Below are positions 25,959-35,931 of a stretch of DNA of 64,000 nucleotides, piece after piece; positions within the stretch are counted from its first letter, which is position 1, and the number at the start of each line of letters is the position of its first letter. Under the pieces are notes generated by a model. It did no database searches. It was not told the DNA's origin and saw only the letters and a list, made by a program, of their open reading frames with translations. A program made the translations under genes and the position numbers. Origin of the DNA: Rummeliibacillus sp963792445 (lineage in GTDB: Bacteria > Bacillota > Bacilli > Bacillales_A > Planococcaceae); the NCBI GenBank assembly GCA_963792445.1, contig CAWBWO010000002.1, forward strand, positions 186,001 through 250,000. The letters are read 5' to 3'.

Positions 25959-27218
25959 ATGCAATCAATCATTGCATTCATCGTAGTATTCGGTTCCATC
26001 GTGTTTTTCCATGAACTTGGTCACTTCATCTTTGCAAAACGTTCTGGAATATTAGTGCGTGAATTTGCAATTGGCTTTGGTCCTAAAATTTTAGGTATCA
26101 ATAAAGGTGAAACTTTGTATACAGTTCGCTTATTGCCAATGGGTGGATATGTCCGCATGGCAGGAGACGATGCAGATGTGGTTGAACTTCAACCAGGGTA
26201 TCGAATTGGAATGCTATTGAACGATCAAAACGAAGTAACTAAAATCGTTTTAAATCAAAACAAGCAATTGCCTGACATGTTATTTTTAGAAGTTGAAAAG
26301 GCTGATCTTCAAAAAGAATTATGGGTTGAAGGTTATGATGAAGATGAAAAGCTTGTACGTTACAATATAGCGCGCAATGCAGTCATTGAAGAAAATGGTA
26401 GCGATTTGATAATTGCTCCATATGATCGTCAATTTAATTCTAAATCATTGGGTAAACGTGCAATGACTATTTTTGCAGGCCCATTATTTAACTTCTTCCT
26501 TTCAATACTTGTCTTTATCGCGATTGCATTTATGACCGGAGTACCTACTTACGAACCAGTTATTGCAGGTGTTGTAAACGATAGCCCTGCTGCTACTGCC
26601 GGTATGGAAAAAGGTGATCTAGTTACAGCGATTGATGGTAAATCAATTAAAACTTGGCAAGAACTTTCAGAAGCAATTCAAAATCATCCTGAAAAAGAAT
26701 TAACGTTAGATGTGACACGCAATGGTGATCATCAAACATTGAAAGTAACACCAACGAAAAAGACCATTGATGGACAAACAATTGGTCAAATAGGTGTTCA
26801 GTATCAAAGTCCAGTAGAAAAAAATCCACTAAAAGCAATCGCTTTTGGTTTTACAGAGACATATCATTGGATTGTTAAAATCTTTGAAATACTTGGAAGT
26901 TTAATTACAGGTGGATTTACAATTAATGCTTTGTCCGGTCCTGTTGGAATTTACAAAGCAACTGAAGAAGTAGCAAAATACGGTTTTATAAATGTTATGA
27001 ACTGGGCTGCTGTTTTAAGTATTAACTTAGGGATTATGAATTTACTTCCATTACCAGCATTAGATGGAGGACGATTATTATTCTTCGGTTTTGAAGCTGT
27101 ACGAGGTAAACCAGTTGACCGCCAAAAAGAAGGTATGGTTCATTTCGTAGGAATCGTATTATTAATGATTCTAATGATTGCAGTAACATGGAATGATATA
27201 CAACGATTCTTCTTCTAA
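25959..27218 (+). CDS. rseP: Site-2 intramembrane zinc metalloprotease RseP/RasP
   Basis: 419 residues. Zinc motif 'HELGH' (about residue 20) in the first membrane helix, a PDZ domain (about residues 190-270, 'AGMEKGDLVTAIDGKSI'), and the second active-site motif 'LPLPALDGGRLLFF' (about 365-380), with about four membrane helices. In B. subtilis RasP cleaves anti-sigma factors such as RsiW and the division protein FtsL. GGTGGG-type ribosome site. Confidence 0.97.
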   Translation: MQSIIAFIVVFGSIVFFHELGHFIFAKRSGILVREFAIGFGPKILGINKGETLYTVRLLPMGGYVRMAGDDADVVELQPGYRIGMLLNDQNEVTKIVLNQNKQLPDMLFLEVEKADLQKELWVEGYDEDEKLVRYNIARNAVIEENGSDLIIAPYDRQFNSKSLGKRAMTIFAGPLFNFFLSILVFIAIAFMTGVPTYEPVIAGVVNDSPAATAGMEKGDLVTAIDGKSIKTWQELSEAIQNHPEKELTLDVTRNGDHQTLKVTPTKKTIDGQTIGQIGVQYQSPVEKNPLKAIAFGFTETYHWIVKIFEILGSLITGGFTINALSGPVGIYKATEEVAKYGFINVMNWAAVLSINLGIMNLLPLPALDGGRLLFFGFEAVRGKPVDRQKEGMVHFVGIVLLMILMIAVTWNDIQRFFF

Positions 27219-27267
27219 AATCTAAAATATAATCTAACTAAATATAGCTCAAAGTGAGGTTTTTTTG

Positions 27268-28974
27268 ATGAAACAAAGTAATACATTTATCCCAACTTTG
27301 CGCGAGGTACCTGCTGATGCAGACGTTAAGTCTCATCAGCTCTTATTGCGTGCTGGTTTTATTAGACAAAATACAAGTGGTGTCTATTCATACTTACCAT
27401 TAGGTATAAAAGTTCTTCAAAAAATTGAACAAATTGTTCGTGAAGAAATGAATGCAGCTGGAGCAGTAGAGCTCTTAATGCCTTCTTTACAACAAGCTGA
27501 ATTATGGCAAGAATCAGGCCGTTGGGAAGCTTATGGTCCTGAATTAATGCGTTTAACAGACCGTCATGATCGTCAATTTGCATTAGGTCCAACACATGAA
27601 GAAGTGATCACTTCACTAGTACGTGATGAAGTGAAATCTTATAAAAAATTGCCTTTAACTTTATATCAAATTCAAACTAAATTCCGAGACGAAAAACGCC
27701 CTCGCTTTGGTTTATTACGTGGACGCGAATTTATTATGAAAGATGCCTATTCTTTCCATGCAAACTATGAAAGTCTAGATGAAACATATCAAGCAATGGT
27801 ACAAGCTTATACTAATATTTTCACACGCTTAGGCTTAAAATTCCGTGCTGTTATTGCAGACTCTGGTTCAATTGGTGGTACAGATACACATGAATTTATG
27901 GTGTTATCTGAAATTGGTGAAGATACAATTGCTTATTCAGATGAAACAGATTACGCAGCAAATATAGAAATGGCCGAAGTAAATGTTGAATATACTCATT
28001 CAGGTGAAGAAATGAAAGATCTTGAAAAAGTTGCGACACCTGATCAAAAAACAATCGAGGAAGTAGCTACATTCCTAGATGTAACCAAAGAACAATGTAT
28101 TAAAACATTAGTATTCAATGTAGATGATGAACTAGTTGTTGTACTAGCACGTGGTGATCATGAAATAAATGATATTAAATTAAAACATGCAACGGGTGCT
28201 GAGTCTGTTGAATTAGCAGAAGAGGATGCTGTTTTCGAATTACTAAATTGCCATGTAGGTTCACTAGGTCCAGTAAAACTGCCAATTAACGTGAAAGTAA
28301 TTGCTGACAATGCGATTAAATCTATCCGTAATGGTATTAGTGGGGCAAACGAAGATGGCTATCACTATATGAATGTAAATCCAGGAAGAGATTTTGCTAT
28401 AGATCGTTTTGAAGATTTACGCTTTGTTCAAGAGGGAGATCCAACACCAGATGGTCAAGGTACAATTAAATTTGCTGAAGGTATCGAAGTTGGACATGTA
28501 TTCAAATTAGGAACAAAATACAGTGAAGCTATGAAAGCAACATTCTTAGATGAAAATGGTCGTTCACAACCATTTATCATGGGCTGCTATGGTATCGGTG
28601 TTTCTCGTGTAATGGCTGCAGTTGCAGAACAATTCCAAGATAGTTACGGTTTTGTTTGGCCTAAACAAGTTGCACCTTATGATATTCACTTAATCTCAGT
28701 TAATGAAAAAGACGAAATACAAAAAGGCCTAACTGAAGATCTTTACAAATTACTTCAATCATATCGCTATGATGTGTTGTACGATGATCGAAAAGAACGT
28801 GCAGGCGTTAAATTTGCAGATGCAGATTTAATTGGTTTACCAGTACGTGTTACAGTTGGTAAAAAGGCAGCAGAAGGAATTGTAGAAGTAAAATTCCGCC
28901 AAACTGGTGAAACATTTGAATGGGCAAAAGAAGAACTAGTTGACCGTTTAAATAATTTCTTTCACGCTGAATAA
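27268..28974 (+). CDS. proS: Prolyl-tRNA synthetase (bacterial type, with editing domain)
   Basis: 568 residues. Class II motif 1 region 'GVYSYLPLGIKVLQKIE', motif 2 'FRDEKRPRFGLLRGREFIMKD' (shortened), a central INS editing domain (about residues 240-390) and motif 3 'GCYGIGVSRVMAA', then the anticodon-binding domain. ATG 27268 chosen over the adjacent upstream TTG. I saw no T-box in the 50-base gap before it. Followed by a terminator. Confidence 0.97.
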   Translation: MKQSNTFIPTLREVPADADVKSHQLLLRAGFIRQNTSGVYSYLPLGIKVLQKIEQIVREEMNAAGAVELLMPSLQQAELWQESGRWEAYGPELMRLTDRHDRQFALGPTHEEVITSLVRDEVKSYKKLPLTLYQIQTKFRDEKRPRFGLLRGREFIMKDAYSFHANYESLDETYQAMVQAYTNIFTRLGLKFRAVIADSGSIGGTDTHEFMVLSEIGEDTIAYSDETDYAANIEMAEVNVEYTHSGEEMKDLEKVATPDQKTIEEVATFLDVTKEQCIKTLVFNVDDELVVVLARGDHEINDIKLKHATGAESVELAEEDAVFELLNCHVGSLGPVKLPINVKVIADNAIKSIRNGISGANEDGYHYMNVNPGRDFAIDRFEDLRFVQEGDPTPDGQGTIKFAEGIEVGHVFKLGTKYSEAMKATFLDENGRSQPFIMGCYGIGVSRVMAAVAEQFQDSYGFVWPKQVAPYDIHLISVNEKDEIQKGLTEDLYKLLQSYRYDVLYDDRKERAGVKFADADLIGLPVRVTVGKKAAEGIVEVKFRQTGETFEWAKEELVDRLNNFFHAE

Positions 28975-29005
28975 TTAGCTAGAGTCACGGGGCATTTTTA
29001 GGAGA

Positions 29006-29030
29006 GGAAGTACATTTGTACTTTCTTTTC
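29006..29030 (+). terminator. Terminator after proS
   Basis: GGAAGTAC (29006-29013) and GTACTTTC (29018-29025) form a stem with an ATTT loop followed by TTTTC and more T-rich sequence. It separates proS from polC. Confidence 0.7.
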
Positions 29031-29140
29031 TTTATTTTGGAGAGTCTATTCGTTAATTCTATATGAATAGTATACTATCTAAAAATAATTGCTCTTACCT
29101 TTAGAGAAGTTTTAATTTTTTAAAGAAAGTAGGTGGGAAG

Positions 29141-32100
29141 ATGGCAAACGAAGAAAAGGATTCAAGACTAAGATTTCAGCTTCTTTTACAACAGATTAAT
29201 ATGACAGAAGATGTATTTATGCCTTTTTTTGAAGCAGCTGAATTGTCACGTATGACAGTGCATAAAAAAGACCGGGTTTGGCGCTTTTCTTTGAAATTGC
29301 AAAATATCTTACCATTTCGAGTTTATCAAGACTTTCAAATGCGTTTAGATGCAGCGTTCTCACAAATTGCGCATGTTCTAGTTAATATAGATGTTGATCA
29401 TCCACAATCAACCAAAGAATTAGTTTCAGATTATTGGTTGAAAATTGTTGAAGAAATTGATGAAATGTCCCCTCCATTAAGAGAATGTTTAGCAAATCAG
29501 TACCCTGAGTGGAATGGACAAAAGCTTTTGTTAAATTGTCAACAAGAATTTCAAATAACAACATTTAAAAATAAGTATTCAGAAGTTATTTCTGAAGCAT
29601 ATATGCAATATGGATTCCCACGCATGGCTATCGATTTTCATTTAAAAGAAATAACAGACGATCTTGTAGAACAACAACAAGCATTTCTCGAACAACGTCG
29701 TAAAGAAGAAGCTGCTTTTGCACAACAAGCTGTCATGGATATGCAAAAACGAGAAAAAGAAAAACAAGAGCATCCTGATATGGCAGAAATTGCGGATAGA
29801 CCATTCCAATTAGGGATTCCAATTAAACCAGATGAACCTATTATGGAAATCCATCAAATTCAAGATGAAGAACGTCGTATCATAATAGAAGGTTTTGTTT
29901 TTGATGTAGAAGTTAAAGAGTTACGAAGTGGCCGTTCATTATTAACAATTAAACTAACAGATTACACTGACTCGATTTTAGTTAAAATGTTCTCTCGTGA
30001 TAAAGAAGACGCCGCTCTTATGCAATTGGCGAAAAAGGGCATGTGGTTAAAAGTACGTGGATCAGTACAAAATGATACCTTTGTCCGGGATTTAATTGTA
30101 ATGGCTCAAGATATAGTGGAAGTAAGACCAATTTTACGTGTTGATAAGGCACCCGAGGGTGAAAAACGTGTTGAGTTGCATTTGCATACGCCAATGAGCC
30201 AAATGGATGCTGTATCTTCAGTAGACGCACTAGTAGGACAAGCAGCAAAATGGGGACATCCTGCTATTGCAATAACAGATCATGCAGTCGTGCAATCATT
30301 CCCTGATGCTTATAACGCAGGTAAAAAATATGGAATTAAAATTATTTATGGTATTGAAGCAAACTTAGTAAATGATGGAGTTCCTATAGCTTATGATGAC
30401 CAACATCGATTGCTAGAAGATGATACGTTTGTTGTATTTGACGTTGAAACAACTGGATTGTCTGCAGCATATGACACAATTATTGAACTTGCAGCAGTGA
30501 AGATTAAAGGTGGAGAAGTAATTGATACTTTTGAAAGCTTTGCGAACCCTCATCACCCATTATCAGCAACAACAATTGAATTAACTAGTATTACAGATGA
30601 TATGGTTAAAGATGCACCTGAAGTTGTCGACATGATTGCTAAATTCCATGATTTTATAGATGATGCCATCGTCGTAGCACATAACGCAACATTCGATATT
30701 GGATTCCTTTATGAAGCATATAAACAGGCAGGAATTGATGATTTTCATCATCCAGTAATAGATACTTTAGAGCTTGCTCGTTTCTTACATCCTGAGATGA
30801 AAAACCATCGATTGAATACATTATGTAAAAAATTCGGCATTGATTTAACACAACATCACCGTGCAATCTATGATACAGAAGCTACAGGCTATCTTTTATT
30901 GCATTTATTAAAAGAGGCTGACCAAAAGGATATAAAATATCATGATGATTTTAATAAGCATATTGGTGGTGGGGATGCTTATAAACGAGCACGGCCAACC
31001 CACTGTACTATTCTAGCTATTGATAATGATGGGTTAAAAAACCTCTTTAAACTTGTAAGTGAATCCCATGTTCAAACATTCTACAGGGTGCCCCGTATTA
31101 AACGTTCTTCATTACAAAAACTTCGTCAAGGTTTACTAGTGGGATCAGCTTGCGATAAAGGTGAGTTTTTCACAGCGGTTATGCAAAAATCAATGGATGA
31201 AGCAATGGAAGTAGCGAAGTTTTATGATTATTTAGAGGTGCATCCAAAAGCTGTTTATGCTCCCTTAATTGAGGCAGAATTAATTCGTGATGAATGGAAT
31301 TTAGAAGATATTATTCGGAAAGTCGTGAAAATCGGAAAAAAATTAGATAAACCAGTTGTAGCAACAGGAAATGTGCATTACCTAAGTGAAAACGATGCGA
31401 TTTTCCGTAAAATCTTATTACGCTCACAAGGTGGTGCAAATCCTTTAAACCGCTATGAACTACCAAAAGTTCATTTACGTACAACAGATGATATGCTGCA
31501 AGATTTTGCTTTTTTGGGAGAAGATATAGCGAAAGAGATTGTAGTCACAAACTCTCATAAAATAGCAGATATGATTGGGGATGTTGTTCCGGTAAAAGAT
31601 AAATTGTATACACCTCGAATACAAGGGGCAGAAGAAAATGTTCGTGAAATGAGCTATAATATGGCCCATAAAATTTACGGTCCAAATCTTCCGGAATTAG
31701 TAGAGGCAAGACTAGAAAAGGAACTGGGCTCAATCATTGGCCATGGTTTCTCCGTTATTTATCTTATTGCGCATAAGCTCGTTAAAAAATCATTAAGTGA
31801 TGGGTATTTAGTAGGTTCCCGTGGTTCTGTAGGTTCTTCTTTTGTAGCTACCATGATGGAAATTACAGAAGTAAACGCATTACCTCCACATTATATTTGC
31901 CCAAATTGCCAGCATGTAGAATTCTTCAATGATGGTTCAGTCGGCTCAGGATTCGATTTACCGAACAAAGATTGCCCTGAATGTGGTACTCACTATAAAA
32001 AAGATGGTCACGATATTCCGTTTGAAACTTTCCTTGGGTTTAAAGGGGATAAAGTTCCCGATATCGATTTAAACTTTAGTGGTAGTTATCAACCAAGAGC

Positions 32101-33478
32101 TCATAACTATACGAAAGTATTATTTGGCGAAGATTATGCTTATCGTGCAGGAACAATTGGTACAGTTGCAGAGAAAACAGCTTATGGATATGTTAGAGGG
32201 TATGCAACTGATAATAATTTAAATTTCCGTGGTGCAGAAATTGATCGTTTAGTTCAAGGCTGTACAGGAGTAAAACGAACAACTGGTCAACACCCTGGTG
32301 GTATTATCGTTGTACCTGATTATATGGATATATATGATTTCTCACCATTCCAATATCCAGCAGATGCACAAGATGCTGAATGGCGAACAACACACTTTGA
32401 TTTCCACTCTATCCATGATAATGTGTTGAAACTAGATATTCTGGGACACGATGATCCAACAGTTATTCGTATGCTACTTGATTTAACTGGAATTGATCCG
32501 AAGACGATTCCAACAGATGATCCTGAAGTTATGAGAATCTTTACAGGCCCAGAAACGCTTGGTGTAACAGCCGAACAAATAAACTGTAAAACGGGTACAC
32601 TTGGTATCCCAGAATTCGGAACGAAATTTGTACGACAAATGTTAGAAGAAACAAAACCATCAACATTCTCTGAGCTTGTACAAATATCCGGATTATCACA
32701 CGGTACAGATGTATGGCTAGGAAATGCTAGTGAATTAATTGAAAATGGTACTTGTGTGTTATCTGAAGTAATTGGTTGTCGTGATGACATTATGGTTTAT
32801 TTAATTTATCAAGGTCTAGAACCTTCTTTAGCATTTAAAATAATGGAACATGTACGAAAAGGGAAAGGGCTAACAGAAGAAATGGAAGCCGCTATGCGAA
32901 AAGAGAGCGTGCCTGAATGGTATATCGACTCATGTAAAAAGATAAAATATATGTTCCCTAAAGCTCACGCAGCTGCATATGTATTAATGGCTGTTCGTAT
33001 CGCATACTTTAAAGTACATTTCCCTATTGTCTACTACTGTGCTTATTTTACTGTACGTGCAGACGATTTTGATTTAATCGCTATGGTGAATGGTTCACAA
33101 ATGATTCGAGCACATATTGAAGAAATTGAAGCAAAAGGTTTAGATGCATCAACAAAAGAGAAAAGTTTACTAACTGTATTAGAATTAGCGCTTGAAATGT
33201 GCGAACGAGGCATGTTTTTCCAAAAGGTTGATTTGTATCGCTCGAAGGCAACAGAATTTGTAATTGATGGACAAAGTTTAATCCCTCCATTCAATTCGAT
33301 TCCTGGACTAGGTAATAACGTAGCATATGCTATTGTAAAAGCTAGAGAAGAAGGTGAATTTCTTTCTAAAGAAGATTTGCAAATTCGAGGTCGTGTTTCA
33401 AAAACGTTAATTGAGTATATGGATAAATTAGGATGCTTAGAAGGAATGCCAGATGCAAACCAATTGTCCCTATTCTAG
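29141..33478 (+). CDS. polC: DNA polymerase III PolC (alpha subunit with proofreading exonuclease)
   Basis: 1445 residues, normal for the Gram-positive replicative polymerase. Order: N-terminal domains, OB fold (about residues 240-330), split PHP domain ('VELHLHTPMSQMDAV', about 345), inserted DEDDh exonuclease ('FVVFDVETTGLS', about 428; 'HNATFDIGFL'; 'HRAIYDTEATG'), second PHP half, then the polymerase core. That core has a zinc-finger insertion ('CPNCQHVEF', 'DCPECG') and catalytic 'PDIDLNFSG' aspartates. C-terminal helix-hairpin-helix 'IPGLGNNVAYAIVKARE'. Intact over 4.3 kb, in contrast to the frame damage elsewhere. AGGTGGG ribosome site. Confidence 0.98.
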   Translation: MANEEKDSRLRFQLLLQQINMTEDVFMPFFEAAELSRMTVHKKDRVWRFSLKLQNILPFRVYQDFQMRLDAAFSQIAHVLVNIDVDHPQSTKELVSDYWLKIVEEIDEMSPPLRECLANQYPEWNGQKLLLNCQQEFQITTFKNKYSEVISEAYMQYGFPRMAIDFHLKEITDDLVEQQQAFLEQRRKEEAAFAQQAVMDMQKREKEKQEHPDMAEIADRPFQLGIPIKPDEPIMEIHQIQDEERRIIIEGFVFDVEVKELRSGRSLLTIKLTDYTDSILVKMFSRDKEDAALMQLAKKGMWLKVRGSVQNDTFVRDLIVMAQDIVEVRPILRVDKAPEGEKRVELHLHTPMSQMDAVSSVDALVGQAAKWGHPAIAITDHAVVQSFPDAYNAGKKYGIKIIYGIEANLVNDGVPIAYDDQHRLLEDDTFVVFDVETTGLSAAYDTIIELAAVKIKGGEVIDTFESFANPHHPLSATTIELTSITDDMVKDAPEVVDMIAKFHDFIDDAIVVAHNATFDIGFLYEAYKQAGIDDFHHPVIDTLELARFLHPEMKNHRLNTLCKKFGIDLTQHHRAIYDTEATGYLLLHLLKEADQKDIKYHDDFNKHIGGGDAYKRARPTHCTILAIDNDGLKNLFKLVSESHVQTFYRVPRIKRSSLQKLRQGLLVGSACDKGEFFTAVMQKSMDEAMEVAKFYDYLEVHPKAVYAPLIEAELIRDEWNLEDIIRKVVKIGKKLDKPVVATGNVHYLSENDAIFRKILLRSQGGANPLNRYELPKVHLRTTDDMLQDFAFLGEDIAKEIVVTNSHKIADMIGDVVPVKDKLYTPRIQGAEENVREMSYNMAHKIYGPNLPELVEARLEKELGSIIGHGFSVIYLIAHKLVKKSLSDGYLVGSRGSVGSSFVATMMEITEVNALPPHYICPNCQHVEFFNDGSVGSGFDLPNKDCPECGTHYKKDGHDIPFETFLGFKGDKVPDIDLNFSGSYQPRAHNYTKVLFGEDYAYRAGTIGTVAEKTAYGYVRGYATDNNLNFRGAEIDRLVQGCTGVKRTTGQHPGGIIVVPDYMDIYDFSPFQYPADAQDAEWRTTHFDFHSIHDNVLKLDILGHDDPTVIRMLLDLTGIDPKTIPTDDPEVMRIFTGPETLGVTAEQINCKTGTLGIPEFGTKFVRQMLEETKPSTFSELVQISGLSHGTDVWLGNASELIENGTCVLSEVIGCRDDIMVYLIYQGLEPSLAFKIMEHVRKGKGLTEEMEAAMRKESVPEWYIDSCKKIKYMFPKAHAAAYVLMAVRIAYFKVHFPIVYYCAYFTVRADDFDLIAMVNGSQMIRAHIEEIEAKGLDASTKEKSLLTVLELALEMCERGMFFQKVDLYRSKATEFVIDGQSLIPPFNSIPGLGNNVAYAIVKAREEGEFLSKEDLQIRGRVSKTLIEYMDKLGCLEGMPDANQLSLF

Positions 33479-33484
33479 GGTTGG

Positions 33485-33513
33485 TTGCATTTGCTGCTTG
33501 ATTGTGTTACAAT
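33485..33513 (+). promoter_or_regulatory. Sigma-A promoter of the rimP-nusA-infB operon
   Basis: TTGCAT (33485-33490), 17 bases, TACAAT (33508-33513), starting just after the polC stop. It shares the TTGCAT -35 word with rpsB and rpsO. Confidence 0.65.
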
Positions 33514-33544
33514 TTAGTCAATTATTTGTTGATAGTACGACAGC

Positions 33545-33570
33545 AAAAGAGTGGGATTTCCCGCTCTTTT
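33545..33570 (+). terminator. Leader hairpin of rimP-nusA, candidate NusA-dependent attenuator
   Basis: AAAAGAG-T-GGG (33545-33555) pairs with CCC-G-CTCTTTT (33560-33570) around an ATTT loop, then CTGTTGTT. It lies about 25 bases after the likely transcription start and 38 bases before rimP. In B. subtilis the ylxS(rimP)-nusA leader carries a NusA-dependent terminator that gives NusA autoregulation. This hairpin, with its interrupted T-tract, is in the matching place. It could also simply end polC transcripts. Confidence 0.6.
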
Positions 33571-33607
33571 CTGTTGTTATGACAACTATTTATGTCAGGA
33601 GGATTGT

Positions 33608-34090
33608 ATGAGCAAAGTAACAACTGAAGTAGAACAACTGGTGACGCCAATTGTTGAAAGCTTAAACCTTGAATTAGTTGAAGTAGAATTTGTTAAAGAA
33701 GGCCGTGATTGGTTTCTACGCGTTTATGTGGATACTCCTGAAGGAAGCATTGACATTGAGCAATGTGCTCAAGTAAGTGAATTATTAAGCGTAAAACTGG
33801 ACGAAGTAGATCCAATTGAACAAAATTATTTCCTTGAAGTATCCTCTCCGGGTGCTGAAAGACCACTTAAAAAAGATGCAGATTTTGAAAAGGCTATAAA
33901 TCAATTTGTGCATATTAAATCATATGAAGCCATCAATGGTATGAAAGAATTTGAAGGATATCTAAAATCATACACAGACGAAGGAATTGAACTTGCTGTG
34001 CAGATTAAAACAAGAAAAATTACAGTTCAAATACCGAAAGATAAAATTGCTAAAGCTCGTTTAGCAATAGATTTTTCAGCAGAACGATAA
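33608..34090 (+). CDS. rimP: Ribosome maturation factor RimP
   Basis: 160 residues, normal. 'LELVEVEFVKEGRDWFLRVY' at the N-terminal KH-like domain and 'YFLEVSSPGAERPLKK' are family signatures. Needed for 30S assembly. ATG 33608 follows AGGAGG; the open frame further upstream passes through the leader hairpin and is not coding. First gene of the rimP-nusA-rnpM-ylxQ-infB-ylxP-rbfA operon. Confidence 0.96.
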   Translation: MSKVTTEVEQLVTPIVESLNLELVEVEFVKEGRDWFLRVYVDTPEGSIDIEQCAQVSELLSVKLDEVDPIEQNYFLEVSSPGAERPLKKDADFEKAINQFVHIKSYEAINGMKEFEGYLKSYTDEGIELAVQIKTRKITVQIPKDKIAKARLAIDFSAER

Positions 34091-34109
34091 CTTTAGGAGT
34101 GAAATTACT

Positions 34110-35258
34110 ATGAGTAAGGAATTAGTCGGTGCATTAAGCGCACTTGAAGCGAAAGGTATCTCAAAAGAGGTAATTGTCGAAGCAATTGAGGCAGCACTAA
34201 TTAATGCGTATAAAAAGAATTACAACCAAGCAGCAAATGTCCGTGTAGATTTAAACTTAGAACGAGGTACAATGAAATTATATTCTCGTAAAGATGTAGT
34301 GGACGAGGTTGAAGATGAACGCTTACAAATTTCATTAGATGATGCAAAAAGAATTAACCCAAATTATGAAATTGGGGATATTGTAGAAGAAGAAGAAACA
34401 CCTCGTAACTTTGGACGTATCGCAGCAACTACTGCTAAACAAATTGTTACACAACGTTTTCGTGAAGCAGAACGTGGCATAATATATGAAGAATATGTGG
34501 ACCGTGCGGATGATATCATTAATGGTGTTGTAGAACGTTTAGATGCTCGTAATATATATGTAGGTATCGGTAAAATTGAAGCTGTACTACCACAAAACGA
34601 ACAAATTCCTGGTGAAGTATATAAACCTCATGATCGTATTAAAGTTTATATTACGAAAGTTGAACGTACTTCTCGTGGACCTCAAGTATACGTTTCACGT
34701 ACTCATCCTGGTCTACTACGCCGCTTATTTGAGCTTGAAGTACCTGAAATTTTCGAAGGAACTGTAGAAATTAAATCCATCGCTCGTGAAGCTGGAGATC
34801 GTTCTAAAATTTCAGTATTAGCACACAATGAAGAAGTAGATCCAGTTGGTGCTTGTGTTGGTGCGAAAGGCGCACGCGTTCAAGCAATTGTTAACGAATT
34901 ACATGATGAAAAAATCGATATTGTTGAATGGTCTGAAGATCCAGTAGTTTTCGTAGCAAATGCTTTAAGTCCTTCACAAGTATTAGACGTACAAGTTAAC
35001 GAAGAAGAAAAATCTACAACAGTTGTAGTACCTGATTACCAATTATCATTAGCAATTGGTAAACGTGGTCAAAATGCAAGATTAGCAGCAAAACTTACTG
35101 GCTGGAAAATCGATATTAAAAGTGAAACAGATGCGAGAGAAATTGGAATTTTCCCTCGTCCAGAAACACAAACAGATGTTTATGAAGATGCTTTAGTAGA
35201 ATCTGCCATTGTTGATCAAGATATAGAAGTGGATTTATATAAAGACGACGAAGAATAA
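34110..35258 (+). CDS. nusA: Transcription elongation/termination factor NusA
   Basis: 382 residues. N-terminal RNA polymerase-binding domain (1-125), S1 domain (about 135-200, 'GVVERLDARNIYVGIGKIEAVLP', shortened), KH1 ('VGACVGAKGARVQAIVNEL') and KH2 ('SLAIGKRGQNARLAAKLTGWKIDI', shortened), and a short acidic tail. As in other Bacillota the C-terminal acidic repeats of E. coli NusA are absent. It stabilises pause and terminator hairpins and probably acts on its own leader. Confidence 0.97.
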   Translation: MSKELVGALSALEAKGISKEVIVEAIEAALINAYKKNYNQAANVRVDLNLERGTMKLYSRKDVVDEVEDERLQISLDDAKRINPNYEIGDIVEEEETPRNFGRIAATTAKQIVTQRFREAERGIIYEEYVDRADDIINGVVERLDARNIYVGIGKIEAVLPQNEQIPGEVYKPHDRIKVYITKVERTSRGPQVYVSRTHPGLLRRLFELEVPEIFEGTVEIKSIAREAGDRSKISVLAHNEEVDPVGACVGAKGARVQAIVNELHDEKIDIVEWSEDPVVFVANALSPSQVLDVQVNEEEKSTTVVVPDYQLSLAIGKRGQNARLAAKLTGWKIDIKSETDAREIGIFPRPETQTDVYEDALVESAIVDQDIEVDLYKDDEE

Positions 35259-35330
35259 AGAGTAGATTGTATTAGAAATGAATTTGTTTCAAACAATTGA
35301 TTCTTTACTCGAGAAGAAAGGTGAGTTCTG

Positions 35331-35609
35331 ATGCCGATCAATCGTAAAATGCCTTTAAGAAAATGCATCGCAACAGGCGAAATGTTACCAAAGAAAGAAA
35401 TGATTCGTGTCGTCCGTACTAAAGAAGGGGAAGTCACAGTTGACCTAACAGGTAAAAAATCAGGCCGTGGTGCATATGTTTCTAAATCAGAAGCAGCGAT
35501 CAAAACAGCTAAGGAAAAAAACGTGTTTGAACGTCAACTTGAAGTGGAAATTCCTAATCAAGTATATGATGATTTATATGCAATTGTACGGAAGGAACCA
35601 ACTTCATGA
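35331..35609 (+). CDS. ylxR: YlxR family RNA-binding protein (RnpM)
   Basis: 92 residues with 'RKCIATGEMLPKKEMIRVVR' and 'GRGAYVSKS', the YlxR (DUF448) signature. Strongly basic. The B. subtilis homologue has been reported to bind RNase P and modulate it (RnpM). It lies between nusA and ylxQ as in most Bacillota. The stop overlaps the ylxQ ATG. Confidence 0.93.
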   Translation: MPINRKMPLRKCIATGEMLPKKEMIRVVRTKEGEVTVDLTGKKSGRGAYVSKSEAAIKTAKEKNVFERQLEVEIPNQVYDDLYAIVRKEPTS

Positions 35610-35917
35610 ATCCAGAACAAGAAATATATAATTTATTAGGATTAGCCACTCGAGCTCGGAAAGTAGTTACTGGAGAAGAACAGGTAATTAAAGAAGTTCG
35701 AGGACAAAAAGCGAAACTTGTGATTTTATCAACTGACGCTTCTAAAAATACACGAAAAAAAATGCAAGATAAATGTAATTCTTTTAACGTTGAGCTACAT
35801 GAATTTGCGACAAGAGATGTTCTTGGACACGCTATTGGTAGGGAGGCGAGAGTTTCTGTAGCTATTATGGACAGTGGTTTTGCTAAAAAACTGTCACAGC
35901 TACTCAACGAAATCTAA
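35606..35917 (+). CDS. ylxQ: YlxQ, L7Ae-family ribosomal/K-turn-binding protein
   Basis: 103 residues of the L7Ae/L30e fold: 'LLGLATRARKVVTGEEQV' and 'AKLVILSTDAS'. Relatives bind kink-turns in RNA. The ATG overlaps the ylxR stop by four bases, indicating coupling. Role in ribosome assembly or RNA metabolism is inferred from the family and the operon. Confidence 0.92.
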   Translation: MNPEQEIYNLLGLATRARKVVTGEEQVIKEVRGQKAKLVILSTDASKNTRKKMQDKCNSFNVELHEFATRDVLGHAIGREARVSVAIMDSGFAKKLSQLLNEI

Positions 35918-35931
35918 CCGGGGGTGAATAC

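Noticed and set aside
29067..29078. Perfect palindrome ATAGTATACTAT before polC
   Set aside because: It overlaps possible -10 sequences in a very AT-rich gap, and such AT dyads occur by chance; no second copy seen at other promoters.
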